Assembly: GCF_028713515.1 (NCBI RefSeq)
Contig: NZ_JAQTOD010000001.1
Location: 186,001-250,000, forward strand
DNA from: Sulfurimonas sp.
Lineage (GTDB): Bacteria > Campylobacterota > Campylobacteria > Campylobacterales > Sulfurimonadaceae
Direction: 5' to 3'
DNA: 64,000 nt
Shown: piece by piece, positions 1-9,526 of the stretch
How the letters are laid out: each line of letters starts with the position of its first letter
Position numbering within the stretch: position 1 is the stretch's first letter
Translations under genes and position numbers: made by a program
The notes under the pieces: generated by a model
What the model was told of the DNA's origin: nothing
What the model saw: only the letters and a program-made list of their open reading frames with translations
Databases searched by the model: none

Positions 1-1012
1 ACTCGCCTTTTTCAAATTTATATAAAGACCAGCCAAGACCAGCAAAGATGATACCGACAAGACCCATAGATATAGTAGGGAGTCCAGGAACTAGTGCGAA
101 CAAAATCATAATGAAACCAACAATCATCATGGTTTTTGCGTTACCCATTATCTGGTTGATTGCACCCTCAGCGAAGTTGTCGCCCTCACCAGATGAGCGA
201 GTAATCATAATACCAGTTGCAGTAGAGATGATTAGCGCAGGGATTTGTGCAACCAAACCATCACCGATAGTTAGAAGTGTAAATGTGGATGCGCTATCAG
301 CCATGCTCATATTGTGTTGAAAGACACCAACTAAAAATCCACCAATAATATTGATAAGAGTAATGATAATGCCAGCAACTGCATCACCTTTTACAAACTT
401 ACTAGATCCATCCATTGCTCCGTAGAAGTTGGCATCTTGAAGGATTTCAGCTCTTCTTTTTTTTGCTGTTGCGTCATCAATAAGTCCAGCATTTAAATCG
501 GCATCAACAGCCATTTGTTTACCAGGCATCGAGTCAAGTGTAAAACGAGCAGCAACTTCCGCAACCCTTGTTGAGCCCTTTGTGATAACCATAAAATTAA
601 TAAGGACTAATATGGAGAAGATAATAATACCAATTACAAAATTTCCACCAACAACAAAGTTACCAAAACTGCTAATAATATCACTAACGGCTTCAGGTCC
701 TTCACTTCCTTTGCTTAATATCAATCTTGTTGTAGCAACATTTAACGAGAGCCTAAAGAGCGTTATGATAAGGATGAGAGTTGGAAATGTTGTTAAGTCA
801 GTTGGTTTTGGAATATATAGTGAAATAAGAAGAACTAAAACAGCTACGGCGATAGAAATAGTAAGAAGAAAATCTAGCATCCAAGATGGTAGAGGGACAA
901 TAATAATGGCTAAAATAGCCATTACGAAAGCAACTACACTTAAATCTTTTTGCCCAAGTAGAAAGTTTAAGGCTGTTCCGACTTGCTGTTTGGTTGTGAG
1001 TTTTTTTGCCAA
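1..1012 (-). CDS. flhA: Flagellar export apparatus protein FlhA (5' part, runs off left edge)
   Basis: Translating the minus strand from position 1012 gives an open frame of about 337 residues that continues past base 1. It contains the N-terminal membrane half of FlhA: hydrophobic segments from about residue 20, then the conserved cytoplasmic loop with [31 protein letters not shown] and [19 protein letters not shown]. FlhA is the inner-membrane export gate of the flagellar type III system. The start is a TTG (complement of 1010-1012). A TAG lies four codons upstream in the same frame and no ATG or GTG lies between, so TTG is the only usable start. It begins 4 bases after the stop of the Rrf2 gene, so translation is probably coupled. 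The C-terminal cytoplasmic half is outside the window. Confidence 0.93.
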   Translation of the reverse strand, partial: MAKKLTTKQQVGTALNFLLGQKDLSVVAFVMAILAIIIVPLPSWMLDFLLTISIAVAVLVLLISLYIPKPTDLTTFPTLILIITLFRLSLNVATTRLILSKGSEGPEAVSDIISSFGNFVVGGNFVIGIIIFSILVLINFMVITKGSTRVAEVAARFTLDSMPGKQMAVDADLNAGLIDDATAKKRRAEILQDANFYGAMDGSSKFVKGDAVAGIIITLINIIGGFLVGVFQHNMSMADSASTFTLLTIGDGLVAQIPALIISTATGIMITRSSGEGDNFAEGAINQIMGNAKTMMIVGFIMILFALVPGLPTISMGLVGIIFAGLGWSLYKFEKGE

Positions 1013-1016
1013 TTTA

Positions 1017-1418
1017 TTACTCTAATATATCTGCCAAAGTTAGTTTTTCAAGGAAATGATCTATTCTGCCTTGAAGTTTATTAAAAAATGGCCAGATAGA
1101 GCATAGCTCGGCTTTGCTTGATGGACAATCATGTATAGATGCGGCACAATCAAAAACAGCGGGCGCTTTTCCTTCAACAGAGAGCATAATCTGCAGCATA
1201 TTTATGCTTTTTGGATCAAGCAAAAGAGCAAAGCCACCGTTGACGCCTTTGTATGACTTTAGTATCCCTTGTTTTGCTAAAGATTGCAAAATTTTTGCTA
1301 AAAAACTCTTAGGAATAGAGAGCTGGTTTGATAGTGTTTCGCTGTCCATTGGCGAGTTTGTTTTAGACAGAACTATGAGTGAGAGTATGGCATATTCACT
1401 TGCACGAGTTATTAACAT
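1017..1418 (-). CDS. Rrf2-family transcriptional regulator, probably Fe-S binding
   Basis: This 133-residue protein starts with the Rrf2 winged-helix pattern ([18 protein letters not shown], then [21 protein letters not shown] and GGFALL). In the C-terminal half, three cysteines lie as C-x6-C-x7-C (FDC..HDC..ELC), close to the three-Cys cluster of IscR/NsrR/RirA, so an Fe-S sensor is likely. The spacing is not identical to IscR (C-x5-C-x5-C), so the signal (nitric oxide, iron or redox) cannot be assigned. It lies directly upstream of flhA on the same strand and divergent from rpsO. As I recall, the same order occurs in Campylobacter jejuni. Confidence 0.88.
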   Translation of the reverse strand: MLITRASEYAILSLIVLSKTNSPMDSETLSNQLSIPKSFLAKILQSLAKQGILKSYKGVNGGFALLLDPKSINMLQIMLSVEGKAPAVFDCAASIHDCPSSKAELCSIWPFFNKLQGRIDHFLEKLTLADILE

Positions 1419-1555
1419 TTTGCTACTTTTATATTATTATTTTTTTAGATTATATCCAATGAAGTTGAATTAAAAGAAAAATTAGGTATCGTTTCACTTC
1501 AACTTTTATGGCATATGCAATAAAATGTTAGATTACATACCATTTGGAGGCTATT

Positions 1556-1831
1556 ATGGCTTTAGATTCGGCTAAAATACAAGAAATTGTTGCAAAATAT
1601 GGTCGTAAAGAGAATGACACTGGTTCAAGTGAAGTTCAAATTGCGCTTTTAACACAAAGAATTAGTGACTTAACTGAACACTTAAAAACATTCTCAAAAG
1701 ATCACGCTTCAAGATTAGGACTGCTTAAACTAGTAGGACAACGCCGTCGTTTGATGAAATACCTAAAAAGAACAAATAGAGCTGGTTACATGACTCTTAT
1801 TCAAGATTTAAGTATCCGTGATAACATCTAA
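1556..1831 (+). CDS. rpsO: 30S ribosomal protein S15
   Basis: The product is 91 residues from the ATG at 1556 ([16 protein letters not shown]) and has the S15 signature blocks [44 protein letters not shown]15 binds 16S rRNA helices 20-22 and helps assemble the 30S platform. A strong ribosome binding site (TTTGGAGG, 1543-1550) sits just before the ATG. A TTG four codons upstream (1544) lies inside that Shine-Dalgarno sequence and is rejected as a start. The gene stands alone and is followed by a strong hairpin. Confidence 0.98.
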   Translation: MALDSAKIQEIVAKYGRKENDTGSSEVQIALLTQRISDLTEHLKTFSKDHASRLGLLKLVGQRRRLMKYLKRTNRAGYMTLIQDLSIRDNI

Positions 1832-1849
1832 GTTCTAGTTTTTTTACTT

Positions 1850-1874
1850 AGCTCTTTGGATTATCCAAAGAGCT
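1850..1874. terminator. Intrinsic-terminator-like hairpin between rpsO and the cyclophilin gene
   Basis: A perfect 11-bp inverted repeat (AGCTCTTTGGA / TCCAAAGAGCT) with a 3-base TTA loop lies between two convergent genes. There is no clean T tract on either side, so it is either a bidirectional terminator or a transcript-stabilising stem. Confidence 0.65.
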
Positions 1875-1882
1875 TTGAAAAT

Positions 1883-2386
1883 TTATCTATTTTCCAACAC
1901 TTCAATAGAGTTAATTGTGTCTCTGCCCTTAATACTATCAAGAACATCAAAACTATCATTATCATCTTTCTCAATAGCACCAAAAACAGTATGAACGCCA
2001 TCTAAATGTGGAGTAGCAACAAAAGTGATGAAAAATTGACTTCCGCCTGTGTCTTTTCCTGCGTGAGCCATAGATAGAGCTCCTCTTGTGTGAATTAAGT
2101 TATTATTTTTAGTTTCACAAGCAATAGCCCAATCAGGTCCGCCAGTTCCAGTTCCACTAGGACAACCGCCTTGAGCCATAAATCCAGGTATTACGCGGTG
2201 GAAATCAAGACCATTGTAAAAACCACTGTTTGCTAGATGTGCAAAGTTTGATACTGCCTGTGGTGCCTCATCTGGAAATAGTTTTATCCAAATAATGCCT
2301 TTTTCTGTTGAGATTTTTGCCCATTGAAGTTTGCTTAACTCCTCCGCACTTAAATCATAAGTTTTTAATTTAGTTCTACCAAACAT
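1883..2386 (-). CDS. Cyclophilin-type peptidyl-prolyl cis-trans isomerase
   Basis: This is a cytoplasmic-type cyclophilin with the catalytic and substrate pocket motifs [22 protein letters not shown] and HTVFGAI. Cyclophilins catalyse cis-trans isomerisation of X-Pro bonds. I start it at the ATG at 2384-2386 ([13 protein letters not shown]), which has AAAGGAAT just upstream. A start nine codons further upstream adds MWKLFKRNS, unlike the family. No signal peptide is visible. The region of about 30 residues before the domain is short and polar. It faces rpsO and is followed by ppsA in the same orientation, about 90 bases upstream. Confidence 0.94.
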   Translation of the reverse strand: MFGRTKLKTYDLSAEELSKLQWAKISTEKGIIWIKLFPDEAPQAVSNFAHLANSGFYNGLDFHRVIPGFMAQGGCPSGTGTGGPDWAIACETKNNNLIHTRGALSMAHAGKDTGGSQFFITFVATPHLDGVHTVFGAIEKDDNDSFDVLDSIKGRDTINSIEVLENR

Positions 2387-2477
2387 ACTATTCCTTTTAA
2401 ATAATTTCCACAATTATAGTGTAAAAACTAAAATTCTTTTTTGTAGTGGATAATCAGATGCAATATATTCACACTTT

Positions 2478-4856
2478 TTATCTGTTTTCCAAATCAGTTA
2501 CGACTTTATGCATTTTATATAAAGAGTCTGGATTAAGAGATATTGAGTCAATCTCATTTTCAACTAAAAACTCAGTAATTTCTGGATAATCAGATGGCGC
2601 TTGCCCACAAATACCTATATATTTGCCTCTCTCTTTGCATGATATTATTGCCATTTTTATCATCCGTTTTACCGCCTCATTTCTCTCATCAAAAATATGT
2701 GCTATTTTTGCACTCTCTCTATCTACTCCAAGAGTTAATTGTGTTAAATCGTTTGAGCCAATGCTGTATCCATCAAAGATTTCAAGAAATTTATCAGCCA
2801 AAATAACATTAGCTGGTATTTCACACATCGCATAAATTTCAAGGGAGTTTTCACCTTGGATAAGTCCTTGTGAGTTCATAATCTCTATAACTTTCCCTCC
2901 TTCATCTGGTGTACGAACAAAAGGAAGCATTATTTTTATATTCGTCAGCCCCATATCATCTCTCACTCTTTTTAGCGCCTCGCACTCCCACTCAAACGCT
3001 TTTTTATAACTCTCATTATAGTATCTGCTCGCTCCTCTAAAACCAATCATTGGATTCTCTTCCACTGCTTCATAACTAGCACCGCCGAGCATATTTCTGT
3101 ACTCATTACTCTTGAAGTCGCTCGTTCTTATGATTACAGGTTTTGGGTAAAAAGCAGCCGCTATCATGCCAATGCCCTCACTTAGTTTTTGTAAAAAAAA
3201 CTCTTTTGCATCGGTGTGTGGGACCATAAAAGAGCGAATTTCATCCTCGTCTTTGACTCTGTTTCCAGAATGTATATCAACAAGAGCCATAGGGTGAGCG
3301 TTGATTAGGTTGTTTATTATAAACTCCATTCTAGCTAGTCCAACCCCATCGTTTGGCATTTTTGCAAATTTAAAGGCTTCTGCTGGATTACCAATATTCA
3401 TGTAGAGTTTTGTTTTAGTAGGTTTTAGTTTGCTTATGTCGGTTGTGATTATTTCAAAAGGTATTTTACCCTCATAAACATATCCCTCATCCCCCTCGGC
3501 ACAACTAACAGTAACATTAACACCATTTCTTAGCACATCAGTTGCATTTGTACATCCAACAACAGCAGGTACTCCTATTTCACGAGCAACAATTGCTGCA
3601 TGACAAGTTCTGCTTCCGCGGTTAGTTACAACGGCTGATGCCTTTTTCATGATGGGTTCCCAATCGGGATTGGTTACATCTGCAACTAAAATATCTCCAT
3701 CTTCAAAGTGCGCAAACTCTGATATATTTTTTATAATATTTACTTTTCCAATACCAACTTTCTCACCAACTGCTCGTCCAGATGTCAATATTTTTGCGCC
3801 ATCTGGTAGAGTAAGTGAATATTTTTCAATGCTTATGTTTTTGTTAATGTTATTTTGAACTGTCTCTGGACGAGCTTGAACGATGTAGAGTTTTTCATCA
3901 TGTCCATCTTTTGCCCACTCTATGTCCATTGGACGCTTGTAGTGATCTTCTATTATGAGCGCCTGTCTTGCGAGTTCTATGACTTCATTGTCATTTATAG
4001 AAAATGTTTGTTGCTCTTTTTTTAATGTTTGCACATTGATAGTGCTTGTCTCTTTGTCGCTGTAGAGCATCTTCTCTTTTTTGCTACCAAGAGAGCGCCT
4101 CAAGATGGCATTCGCCCCAGTTTTTAATGTAGGTTTAAAGATAAAAAACTCATCAGCATTTACTCTGCCGCTAACTACATTCTCGCCTAAACCCCAGATT
4201 GAGTTTATGAGCACTAGATTCTGCGAACCGCTCTCTGTATCTATGGTAAACATGATTCCGCTTGAGGAGATATCGCTTCGCACCATTTTTTGTACTCCAA
4301 CAGAGAGAGCAACTTTAAAATGATCATATCCACGACTTGTACGATAGCTTATGGCACGATCTGTAAAAAGAGAAGCAAAACAAAGTACAACACTTTTTAA
4401 CAACGCTTCTGTAGAGCTTATGTTTAAAAAAGTCTCCTGTTGTCCAGCAAAACTAGCATCTGGCAGATCCTCTGCTGTTCCTGAAGAGCGTACTGCGACA
4501 TCAACACTCTGGGTTTTATATTCACTTGAGAGGATTTTATATGCCTCAAGCAGTTCAGTTTCAAGAATTTTTGGAAGTTTTGAGTTTAGAAGAAGTTTAC
4601 GAAGGGCAGCTCCCCGCTTTTGTAGATTATCAGTATCTGAAATATTTAGGTCTTGAAGTATCTCCTGCATCTTCTCTTTTATGTCATTTTCTTTTAAAAA
4701 CAACCAATACGCACTGCTCGTTGTTGCGAAGCCGTTAGGTATATTTACGCCCTTTGGAGTAAGGGCTTGATACATCTCACCAAGCGAGGCATTTTTACCG
4801 CCTACAGTTGGAACATCATGGATGTTTAGTTCTTTAAAAAAACGAATATATTTCAT
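2478..4856 (-). CDS. ppsA: Phosphoenolpyruvate synthase (pyruvate, water dikinase)
   Basis: The product is 792 residues from the ATG at 4854-4856, which follows AGGAG at a good distance. The N-terminal ATP-grasp part is recognisable by VGGKNASLGEM and DVAVRSSGTAEDLPDASFAGQQET. The swivelling phosphohistidine domain has GSRTCHAAIVAREIGVPAVVG with the catalytic His. The C-terminal PEP/pyruvate barrel ends with GICGQAPSDYPE and SLNPDS, including the catalytic Cys. It converts pyruvate + ATP to PEP, the gluconeogenic entry point needed when carbon arrives as acetyl-CoA/pyruvate, for example via the reductive TCA cycle or acetate uptake. It is divergent from the MFS transporter gene. Confidence 0.97.
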   Translation of the reverse strand: MKYIRFFKELNIHDVPTVGGKNASLGEMYQALTPKGVNIPNGFATTSSAYWLFLKENDIKEKMQEILQDLNISDTDNLQKRGAALRKLLLNSKLPKILETELLEAYKILSSEYKTQSVDVAVRSSGTAEDLPDASFAGQQETFLNISSTEALLKSVVLCFASLFTDRAISYRTSRGYDHFKVALSVGVQKMVRSDISSSGIMFTIDTESGSQNLVLINSIWGLGENVVSGRVNADEFFIFKPTLKTGANAILRRSLGSKKEKMLYSDKETSTINVQTLKKEQQTFSINDNEVIELARQALIIEDHYKRPMDIEWAKDGHDEKLYIVQARPETVQNNINKNISIEKYSLTLPDGAKILTSGRAVGEKVGIGKVNIIKNISEFAHFEDGDILVADVTNPDWEPIMKKASAVVTNRGSRTCHAAIVAREIGVPAVVGCTNATDVLRNGVNVTVSCAEGDEGYVYEGKIPFEIITTDISKLKPTKTKLYMNIGNPAEAFKFAKMPNDGVGLARMEFIINNLINAHPMALVDIHSGNRVKDEDEIRSFMVPHTDAKEFFLQKLSEGIGMIAAAFYPKPVIIRTSDFKSNEYRNMLGGASYEAVEENPMIGFRGASRYYNESYKKAFEWECEALKRVRDDMGLTNIKIMLPFVRTPDEGGKVIEIMNSQGLIQGENSLEIYAMCEIPANVILADKFLEIFDGYSIGSNDLTQLTLGVDRESAKIAHIFDERNEAVKRMIKMAIISCKERGKYIGICGQAPSDYPEITEFLVENEIDSISLNPDSLYKMHKVVTDLENR

Positions 4857-4945
4857 AAAGTAATCTCCTAAAAAGTAGTTAATGTTACATATTATCATAA
4901 AGCTGATAAGTTTTTATTTTAGCTAAAATAAAAGAGCTTTTTTGA

Positions 4946-4951
4946 TATAAT
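4946..4951 (+). promoter_or_regulatory. Putative sigma70 -10 element for the MFS-transporter gene
   Basis: TATAAT preceded by a T-rich stretch (TTTTTTGA) lies in the ppsA/MFS divergent spacer, about 77 bases before the MFS ATG. Campylobacterota promoters usually have a clear -10 with a T-rich upstream region and no strong -35, which fits. No experimental support. Confidence 0.5.
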
Positions 4952-5027
4952 CAACCCAAAAAGGCGCCAAATTGTATATATTTCAAAAATTAATTTTAAA
5001 TAACGCCAAACAAAACGAGGTATTTTA

Positions 5028-6260
5028 ATGAATGACCCTCGCTTGTCTGTTATGCGTCAGGTTCTTGTGCTTCCTGTTATTGTCATCGCAATGGGCTATT
5101 TTGTGGATATTTATGATCTGATTTTGTTCGGTGTTGTTCGAGTTGCAAGCCTTTCTGAGCTTGGTCTCAGTGGTGAAGCAATCACCTCTTGGGGCTCGAT
5201 TATTCTTAATATGCAGATGGGTGGAATGCTGATAGGCGGAATTTTGTGGGGTATGCTCGGAGATAAAAAAGGGCGATTGTCAGTGCTATTTGCTTCAATT
5301 ACTCTCTATTCTGTAGCAAATCTACTTAACGCATTTGTTATAAATGTTGAGCAGTACGCAGCACTTCGCTTTATCGCTGGTATCGGTTTAGCTGGAGAGC
5401 TTGGAGCTGGGGTAACGCTGGTTGCTGAGATTCTTCCTAAACATCTTAGAGGGTATGGAATCATGACAATTGCTAGTTTTGGCGTTTTAGGTGTTGTCGC
5501 AGCAAACCTTGTGACAGAGCATTTTGCATGGAGAAATGCTTATATTTTTGGTGGAGTTTTAGGCTTTTTGCTTCTTTTGTTGCGATTTAAAGTAGCTGAA
5601 TCTGGGATGTTTAAACATAACCTGAGTGATGATGTAAAAAGAGGAGATTTTCTCTCACTCTTTCGTAATAAAAAACTCTTTACAAAGTATATTAAAGCCA
5701 TTGCGATTGGTATTCCGTTGTGGTATGTAGTGGGAGTCTTGGTAATGTTCTCTCCAGAGTTTGCAAAAGCTCTCTTTATTGTGGGGAATGTGAGTGCTGG
5801 TACAGCGCTTATGTACTGCTATATTGGTTTAGCAATTGGCGACTTTGCTAGCGGATACCTCTCTCAAATGATGAAAAGCCGTAAAAAAGCATTTGCTATT
5901 TTTCTACTCTTTTCAGTTGCTAGTGTTTTATACTATTACACACTAAATGGTGCAACAGCTCAGCAGTTTTATGTTGCAGCGTTTATAATGGGTGTTTTTT
6001 GTGGATACTGGGCGTTATTTATCACGATGGCAGCAGAGCAGTTTGGAACAAATATTCGTGCCACAGTTGCAACAACGGCTCCAAATTTTGTCCGTGGTGC
6101 CGTTGTTCCCATTACCTCCTCTTTTATTTTACTAAAAGAGAGTGTGGGAGTGCTAAGTGCTGGAGCTATTGTGGGTGTTGTCTCATTTTTTTTGGGAATA
6201 GTTGCTCTGGTCTTAACGCAGGACACTTTCCATAAAGATTTGGACTATATTGAGACATAA
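5028..6260 (+). CDS. Major facilitator superfamily transporter
   Basis: The 410-residue protein has about twelve hydrophobic segments. The MFS motif A (GDKKGRLSVL) lies in the loop after transmembrane helix 2, and RFIAGIGLAGELGAG is in helix 4. The layout resembles the sugar/organic-acid branch of the MFS. The substrate is not readable from sequence. The position upstream of acetyl-CoA synthetase suggests, but does not show, a small carboxylate. The gene is followed 57 bases later by a small ParB-like gene, with which it probably forms an operon. Confidence 0.88.
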   Translation: MNDPRLSVMRQVLVLPVIVIAMGYFVDIYDLILFGVVRVASLSELGLSGEAITSWGSIILNMQMGGMLIGGILWGMLGDKKGRLSVLFASITLYSVANLLNAFVINVEQYAALRFIAGIGLAGELGAGVTLVAEILPKHLRGYGIMTIASFGVLGVVAANLVTEHFAWRNAYIFGGVLGFLLLLLRFKVAESGMFKHNLSDDVKRGDFLSLFRNKKLFTKYIKAIAIGIPLWYVVGVLVMFSPEFAKALFIVGNVSAGTALMYCYIGLAIGDFASGYLSQMMKSRKKAFAIFLLFSVASVLYYYTLNGATAQQFYVAAFIMGVFCGYWALFITMAAEQFGTNIRATVATTAPNFVRGAVVPITSSFILLKESVGVLSAGAIVGVVSFFLGIVALVLTQDTFHKDLDYIET

Positions 6261-6317
6261 AAGATAAAGCAAAAAGTAATACAGATTTTAAAAAATAAAA
6301 CAAACAAGGAGATAGAT

Positions 6318-6689
6318 ATGAGTAAAGAAACAATAGCTAAATGGTTAGATACTCCACAAGAGAGTGATTATGCTGCCGCAGAATCCTATCTGAGTTTAAT
6401 CTATGATAACGAGTCGGTAATCGAATTGGTTACCAATCTTAAACAAGCACAAATTTCTCATTTTAATTCTAAAGATATCTTTCGAGCATCAGGTCTCTCA
6501 CTGCTTGGAGTTAGTAATCATCATGTAAATAAAGATCGTCAAAAGATTTACGCAAGAATTGTGCTTTCACCACTTCTGTTGATTAGAGACAAAACTAATG
6601 GCAAGGTTATAATTGCTGATGGATACCACCGCCTATGCGCTATCTATGCAGCCGATGAGGATGCCGTAATCCCTTGCAAGATTGCTTAG
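6318..6689 (+). CDS. Small ParB/sulfiredoxin-fold domain protein
   Basis: This 123-residue protein has a C-terminal half (LSPLLLIRDKTNGKVIIADGYHRLCA) matching the ParB N-domain pattern 'hh-DG-HR--A'. That fold binds nucleotides in ParB (CTPase), sulfiredoxin and related kinases. There is no HTH DNA-binding domain, so it is not a partition protein. A strong ribosome binding site (AAGGAGATAGAT) precedes the ATG. Function is unknown. Its pairing with the MFS gene suggests a role linked to transport or metabolism of that substrate. Confidence 0.75.
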   Translation: MSKETIAKWLDTPQESDYAAAESYLSLIYDNESVIELVTNLKQAQISHFNSKDIFRASGLSLLGVSNHHVNKDRQKIYARIVLSPLLLIRDKTNGKVIIADGYHRLCAIYAADEDAVIPCKIA

Positions 6690-6850
6690 AGGCAAGATTG
6701 AACTTATGTTTAAATGCTATTTCTGATTATGAGATAAAGATATTATTTCTTTAAATATAATTTAAAGATTATAATTATTTCTCAAGGAAATATTGATTTC
6801 TGCTTCGATACAATTTAAGAAATTATCCAATAAAATAGAGGAAAATGTAG

Positions 6851-8797
6851 ATGAATAGAGAGATTTTCAGACCAAATAAAGAATTTAGTAAAAATGCAAG
6901 AATTAAAAACATGTGTGAATATCATGAACTTCAAGATTGGGCAACAACTGATTATGAGGGTTTTTGGGGAAGTTATGCAAAAGAGAAGATTGATTGGATA
7001 AAACCGTTTGATAATGTTTTGGACGAGAGTAATTTCCCATTTGTAAAATGGTTTATTGGTGGAAAATTAAATGTTTCCGCACAGTGTATTGACCGTCATC
7101 TAGGCAGTCGTAAAAATAAAGCAGCTATTATCTTCGAGGGCGACAGAGGAGACAAACAGATTATTACATATCTGGAGCTCTCCTACAATGTAAACAGGTT
7201 CGCAAATCTGCTTAAAAATGAGTTTGATGTTAAAAAGGGTGATAGAGTTGTTATCTATATGCCAATGATTCCAGAGGCGGCTTATGCGATGCTTGCTTGT
7301 GCTAGAATAGGGGCAATTCACTCAATAGTGTTTGGTGGATTTTCAGCAGAAGCGCTTAAAGATAGGATAATTGATGCTGATGCAAAAGTGGTAATCACTG
7401 CTGATGGTGCCTTTAGAAAAGGTATTCCATATATGTTAAAACCGGTTGTAGATGAGGCTCTCGCTGGGGAGACTCCTGTGAGAAAAGTTTTGGTTGTTGA
7501 GAGAAACTTTGAAGATATAACTTGGGTAGCAGGAAGAGACTACTCATACAATGAGATAATAAAGCACCAGAGCGTGAAGTGTGAATCAGAAGTTATGGAT
7601 GCGGAAGACCCACTCTTTTTACTCTACACCTCAGGAAGCACAGGCAAACCAAAGGGTGTTCAACATAATCAAGCAGGTTATATTTTGTGGGCGCAGATGA
7701 CTATGGAGTGGGTGTTTGATGTTAAAGAGAATGACACTTATTGGTGTACAGCAGATGTTGGCTGGATTACAGGACATACCTACATAGTTTATGGACCACT
7801 GGCGATGGGCGCCACAACTGTAATGTTTGAGGGAGTGCCAACATACCCAGACGCTGGACGACCTTGGAAGATGGTTGAAGAGTATAAAATTAACCAGTTC
7901 TACACCGCTCCAACAGCTATCAGGGTATTACATAAGTCTGGTGAGGACGAGCCTACTAAGTACGATCTCTCATCTTTAAAAGTTCTTGGAACAGTTGGCG
8001 AGCCGATTGACCCTCCGGCGTGGAAATGGTACTATGAAGCGGTCGGTGGAAGCAGATGCCCAATTGTTGATACTTATTGGCAAACTGAAACAGGAGGACA
8101 TATAATATCTCCACTTCCAGGAGCAACGCCAATCAAACCCGCATGTGCAACATTCGCTCTTCCTGGAATAATTGCCGAAATTTTAGATGAAAATGGAGTT
8201 AGAGCTGAGGTTGGCGAGAAGGGATTAATGTGCGTAACCCGTCCTTGGCCATCCATGATAAGAGGTATTTGGGGAGATGAAGAGAGATTTGTTAAATCTT
8301 ACTTTAGTGATATAAAAAAAGATGGCAAATCAGTCTACTTCACAGGTGATGGTGCTGTCTATGATGAGGATGGATATATAACAATTACAGGTAGAACAGA
8401 TGATGTTATAAATGTCTCAGGTCACAGAATGGGCACTGCAGAGGTTGAAGCGGCTATTAAAAAACATCCAAATGTAGCAGAGGTTGCAGTTGTAGGAAAG
8501 CCTCATGAGATAAAAGGGGAGGGTATTTTTGCCTATGTTGTTTTAAAATCAGATAACGGCATAGCTGACGAACTTGAAGAGATGAGAGCCATTAATGATG
8601 TTATAAAAAAAGAGATAGGAAATATTGCTATCTGCGATGACATTTTATTTACTTTAGGATTGCCAAAAACTCGTTCAGGAAAAATCATGAGAAGAATCCT
8701 TCGCTCAATTGCAAAAGGCGAAGAGATTACACAAGATATCTCAACTCTTGAGGACCCTTCTATTGTGGCTATAATCGCATCAGCAGTTCAAATTTAG
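6851..8797 (+). CDS. acs: Acetyl-CoA synthetase (AMP-forming)
   Basis: The 648-residue protein has the full ANL-superfamily set: [14 protein letters not shown] (P-loop), [11 protein letters not shown] (adenylate binding), [31 protein letters not shown] (hinge) and [14 protein letters not shown], which carries the acetylatable catalytic Lys. It makes acetyl-CoA from acetate, ATP and CoA through acetyl-AMP. The length is typical for Acs. It is the third plus-strand gene after the MFS carrier and ParB-like gene, but a 160-base AT-rich spacer allows for its own promoter. A strong terminator follows at once. Confidence 0.97.
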   Translation: MNREIFRPNKEFSKNARIKNMCEYHELQDWATTDYEGFWGSYAKEKIDWIKPFDNVLDESNFPFVKWFIGGKLNVSAQCIDRHLGSRKNKAAIIFEGDRGDKQIITYLELSYNVNRFANLLKNEFDVKKGDRVVIYMPMIPEAAYAMLACARIGAIHSIVFGGFSAEALKDRIIDADAKVVITADGAFRKGIPYMLKPVVDEALAGETPVRKVLVVERNFEDITWVAGRDYSYNEIIKHQSVKCESEVMDAEDPLFLLYTSGSTGKPKGVQHNQAGYILWAQMTMEWVFDVKENDTYWCTADVGWITGHTYIVYGPLAMGATTVMFEGVPTYPDAGRPWKMVEEYKINQFYTAPTAIRVLHKSGEDEPTKYDLSSLKVLGTVGEPIDPPAWKWYYEAVGGSRCPIVDTYWQTETGGHIISPLPGATPIKPACATFALPGIIAEILDENGVRAEVGEKGLMCVTRPWPSMIRGIWGDEERFVKSYFSDIKKDGKSVYFTGDGAVYDEDGYITITGRTDDVINVSGHRMGTAEVEAAIKKHPNVAEVAVVGKPHEIKGEGIFAYVVLKSDNGIADELEEMRAINDVIKKEIGNIAICDDILFTLGLPKTRSGKIMRRILRSIAKGEEITQDISTLEDPSIVAIIASAVQI

Positions 8798-8802
8798 ATC
8801 TC

Positions 8803-8831
8803 TACCTCTTTTATAGAGGTAAGTTTTTTTT
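8803..8831 (+). terminator. Rho-independent terminator of acs
   Basis: A 7-bp stem (TACCTCT / AGAGGTA, 8803-8809 with 8815-8821) and 5-base loop are followed by AG and then eight T. It begins 6 bases after the acs stop. Confidence 0.85.
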
Positions 8832-8892
8832 CAAAAAGAGTATTAGTTTCCCTTTTTAGTATCAGATTGAAAATTTAAGCTAGGATGAGAAA

Positions 8893-9486
8893 ATGCTACA
8901 TGATAACTTCAAAGACAAAGCAAAAAATTGGGATAAAAATAGCAATACCAACACAAAAACAATCGGCGAAGCAATTTTAGAGAAGATTGCTCTAAAGAGT
9001 GAAATGGAGCTTCTAGACTTTGGCACCGGAACAGGACTTTTGGGGTTTGAGATAGCACAGCATGTTAAAAAAGTTTTTGGAGTTGATACTTCACACAGCA
9101 TGCTAGAAGAATTACGCGCTAAAAATACCCCTGAACTAAGCATCGAACCACTCCATCAAGATATAATTGCTTCACCTTTGAAGAGAAGCTTTGATGGACT
9201 CATAAGCTCTATGACTCTGCATCATATAGAGGATTTAGAGCGCTTTTTCTCTACAATATACACAAACATACAAGATGGTGGGTTTATAGCGATAGCAGAT
9301 CTTGAGCTTGAAGATGGAAGTTTTCACTCGGATAACAGCGGAGTATTTCACTATGGTTTTAATACGGATGAACTTTGTGATATAGCAAGGAGTTGCGGTT
9401 TTAAAGATGTAGAGTGCATACAAGTAAATACTATTAAAAAACCAGAGAAAGAGTATGGAGTCTTTTTACTTACTGCAACAAAATAA
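8893..9486 (+). CDS. Class I SAM-dependent methyltransferase
   Basis: The 197-residue product has motif I LLDFGTGTGLLG, the acidic end of strand 2 (VFGVDTS) and the MTLHHIED block typical of UbiE/BioC-like small-molecule methyltransferases. AGGATGAGAAA precedes the ATG. The substrate cannot be deduced. It is followed 40 bases later by pyrF, but a TATAAT in the gap suggests pyrF may have its own promoter. Confidence 0.87.
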   Translation: MLHDNFKDKAKNWDKNSNTNTKTIGEAILEKIALKSEMELLDFGTGTGLLGFEIAQHVKKVFGVDTSHSMLEELRAKNTPELSIEPLHQDIIASPLKRSFDGLISSMTLHHIEDLERFFSTIYTNIQDGGFIAIADLELEDGSFHSDNSGVFHYGFNTDELCDIARSCGFKDVECIQVNTIKKPEKEYGVFLLTATK

Positions 9487-9526
9487 TGTTACAATTTCAG
9501 CCAAAATATAATAAAAAAGAGAAGTA

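Noticed and set aside
48-1025. Plus-strand open frames at 48-320 and 582-1025
   Set aside because: They are antisense to flhA, whose minus-strand translation gives unmistakable family motifs; the plus-strand products have no coherent features.
1114-1473. Plus-strand open frame antisense to the Rrf2 gene
   Set aside because: The minus-strand product is a clear Rrf2 regulator; the plus frame has no motif and no ribosome binding site.
1544-1555. TTG start for rpsO four codons upstream
   Set aside because: It lies inside the Shine-Dalgarno sequence; the ATG at 1556 gives the standard S15 N-terminus.
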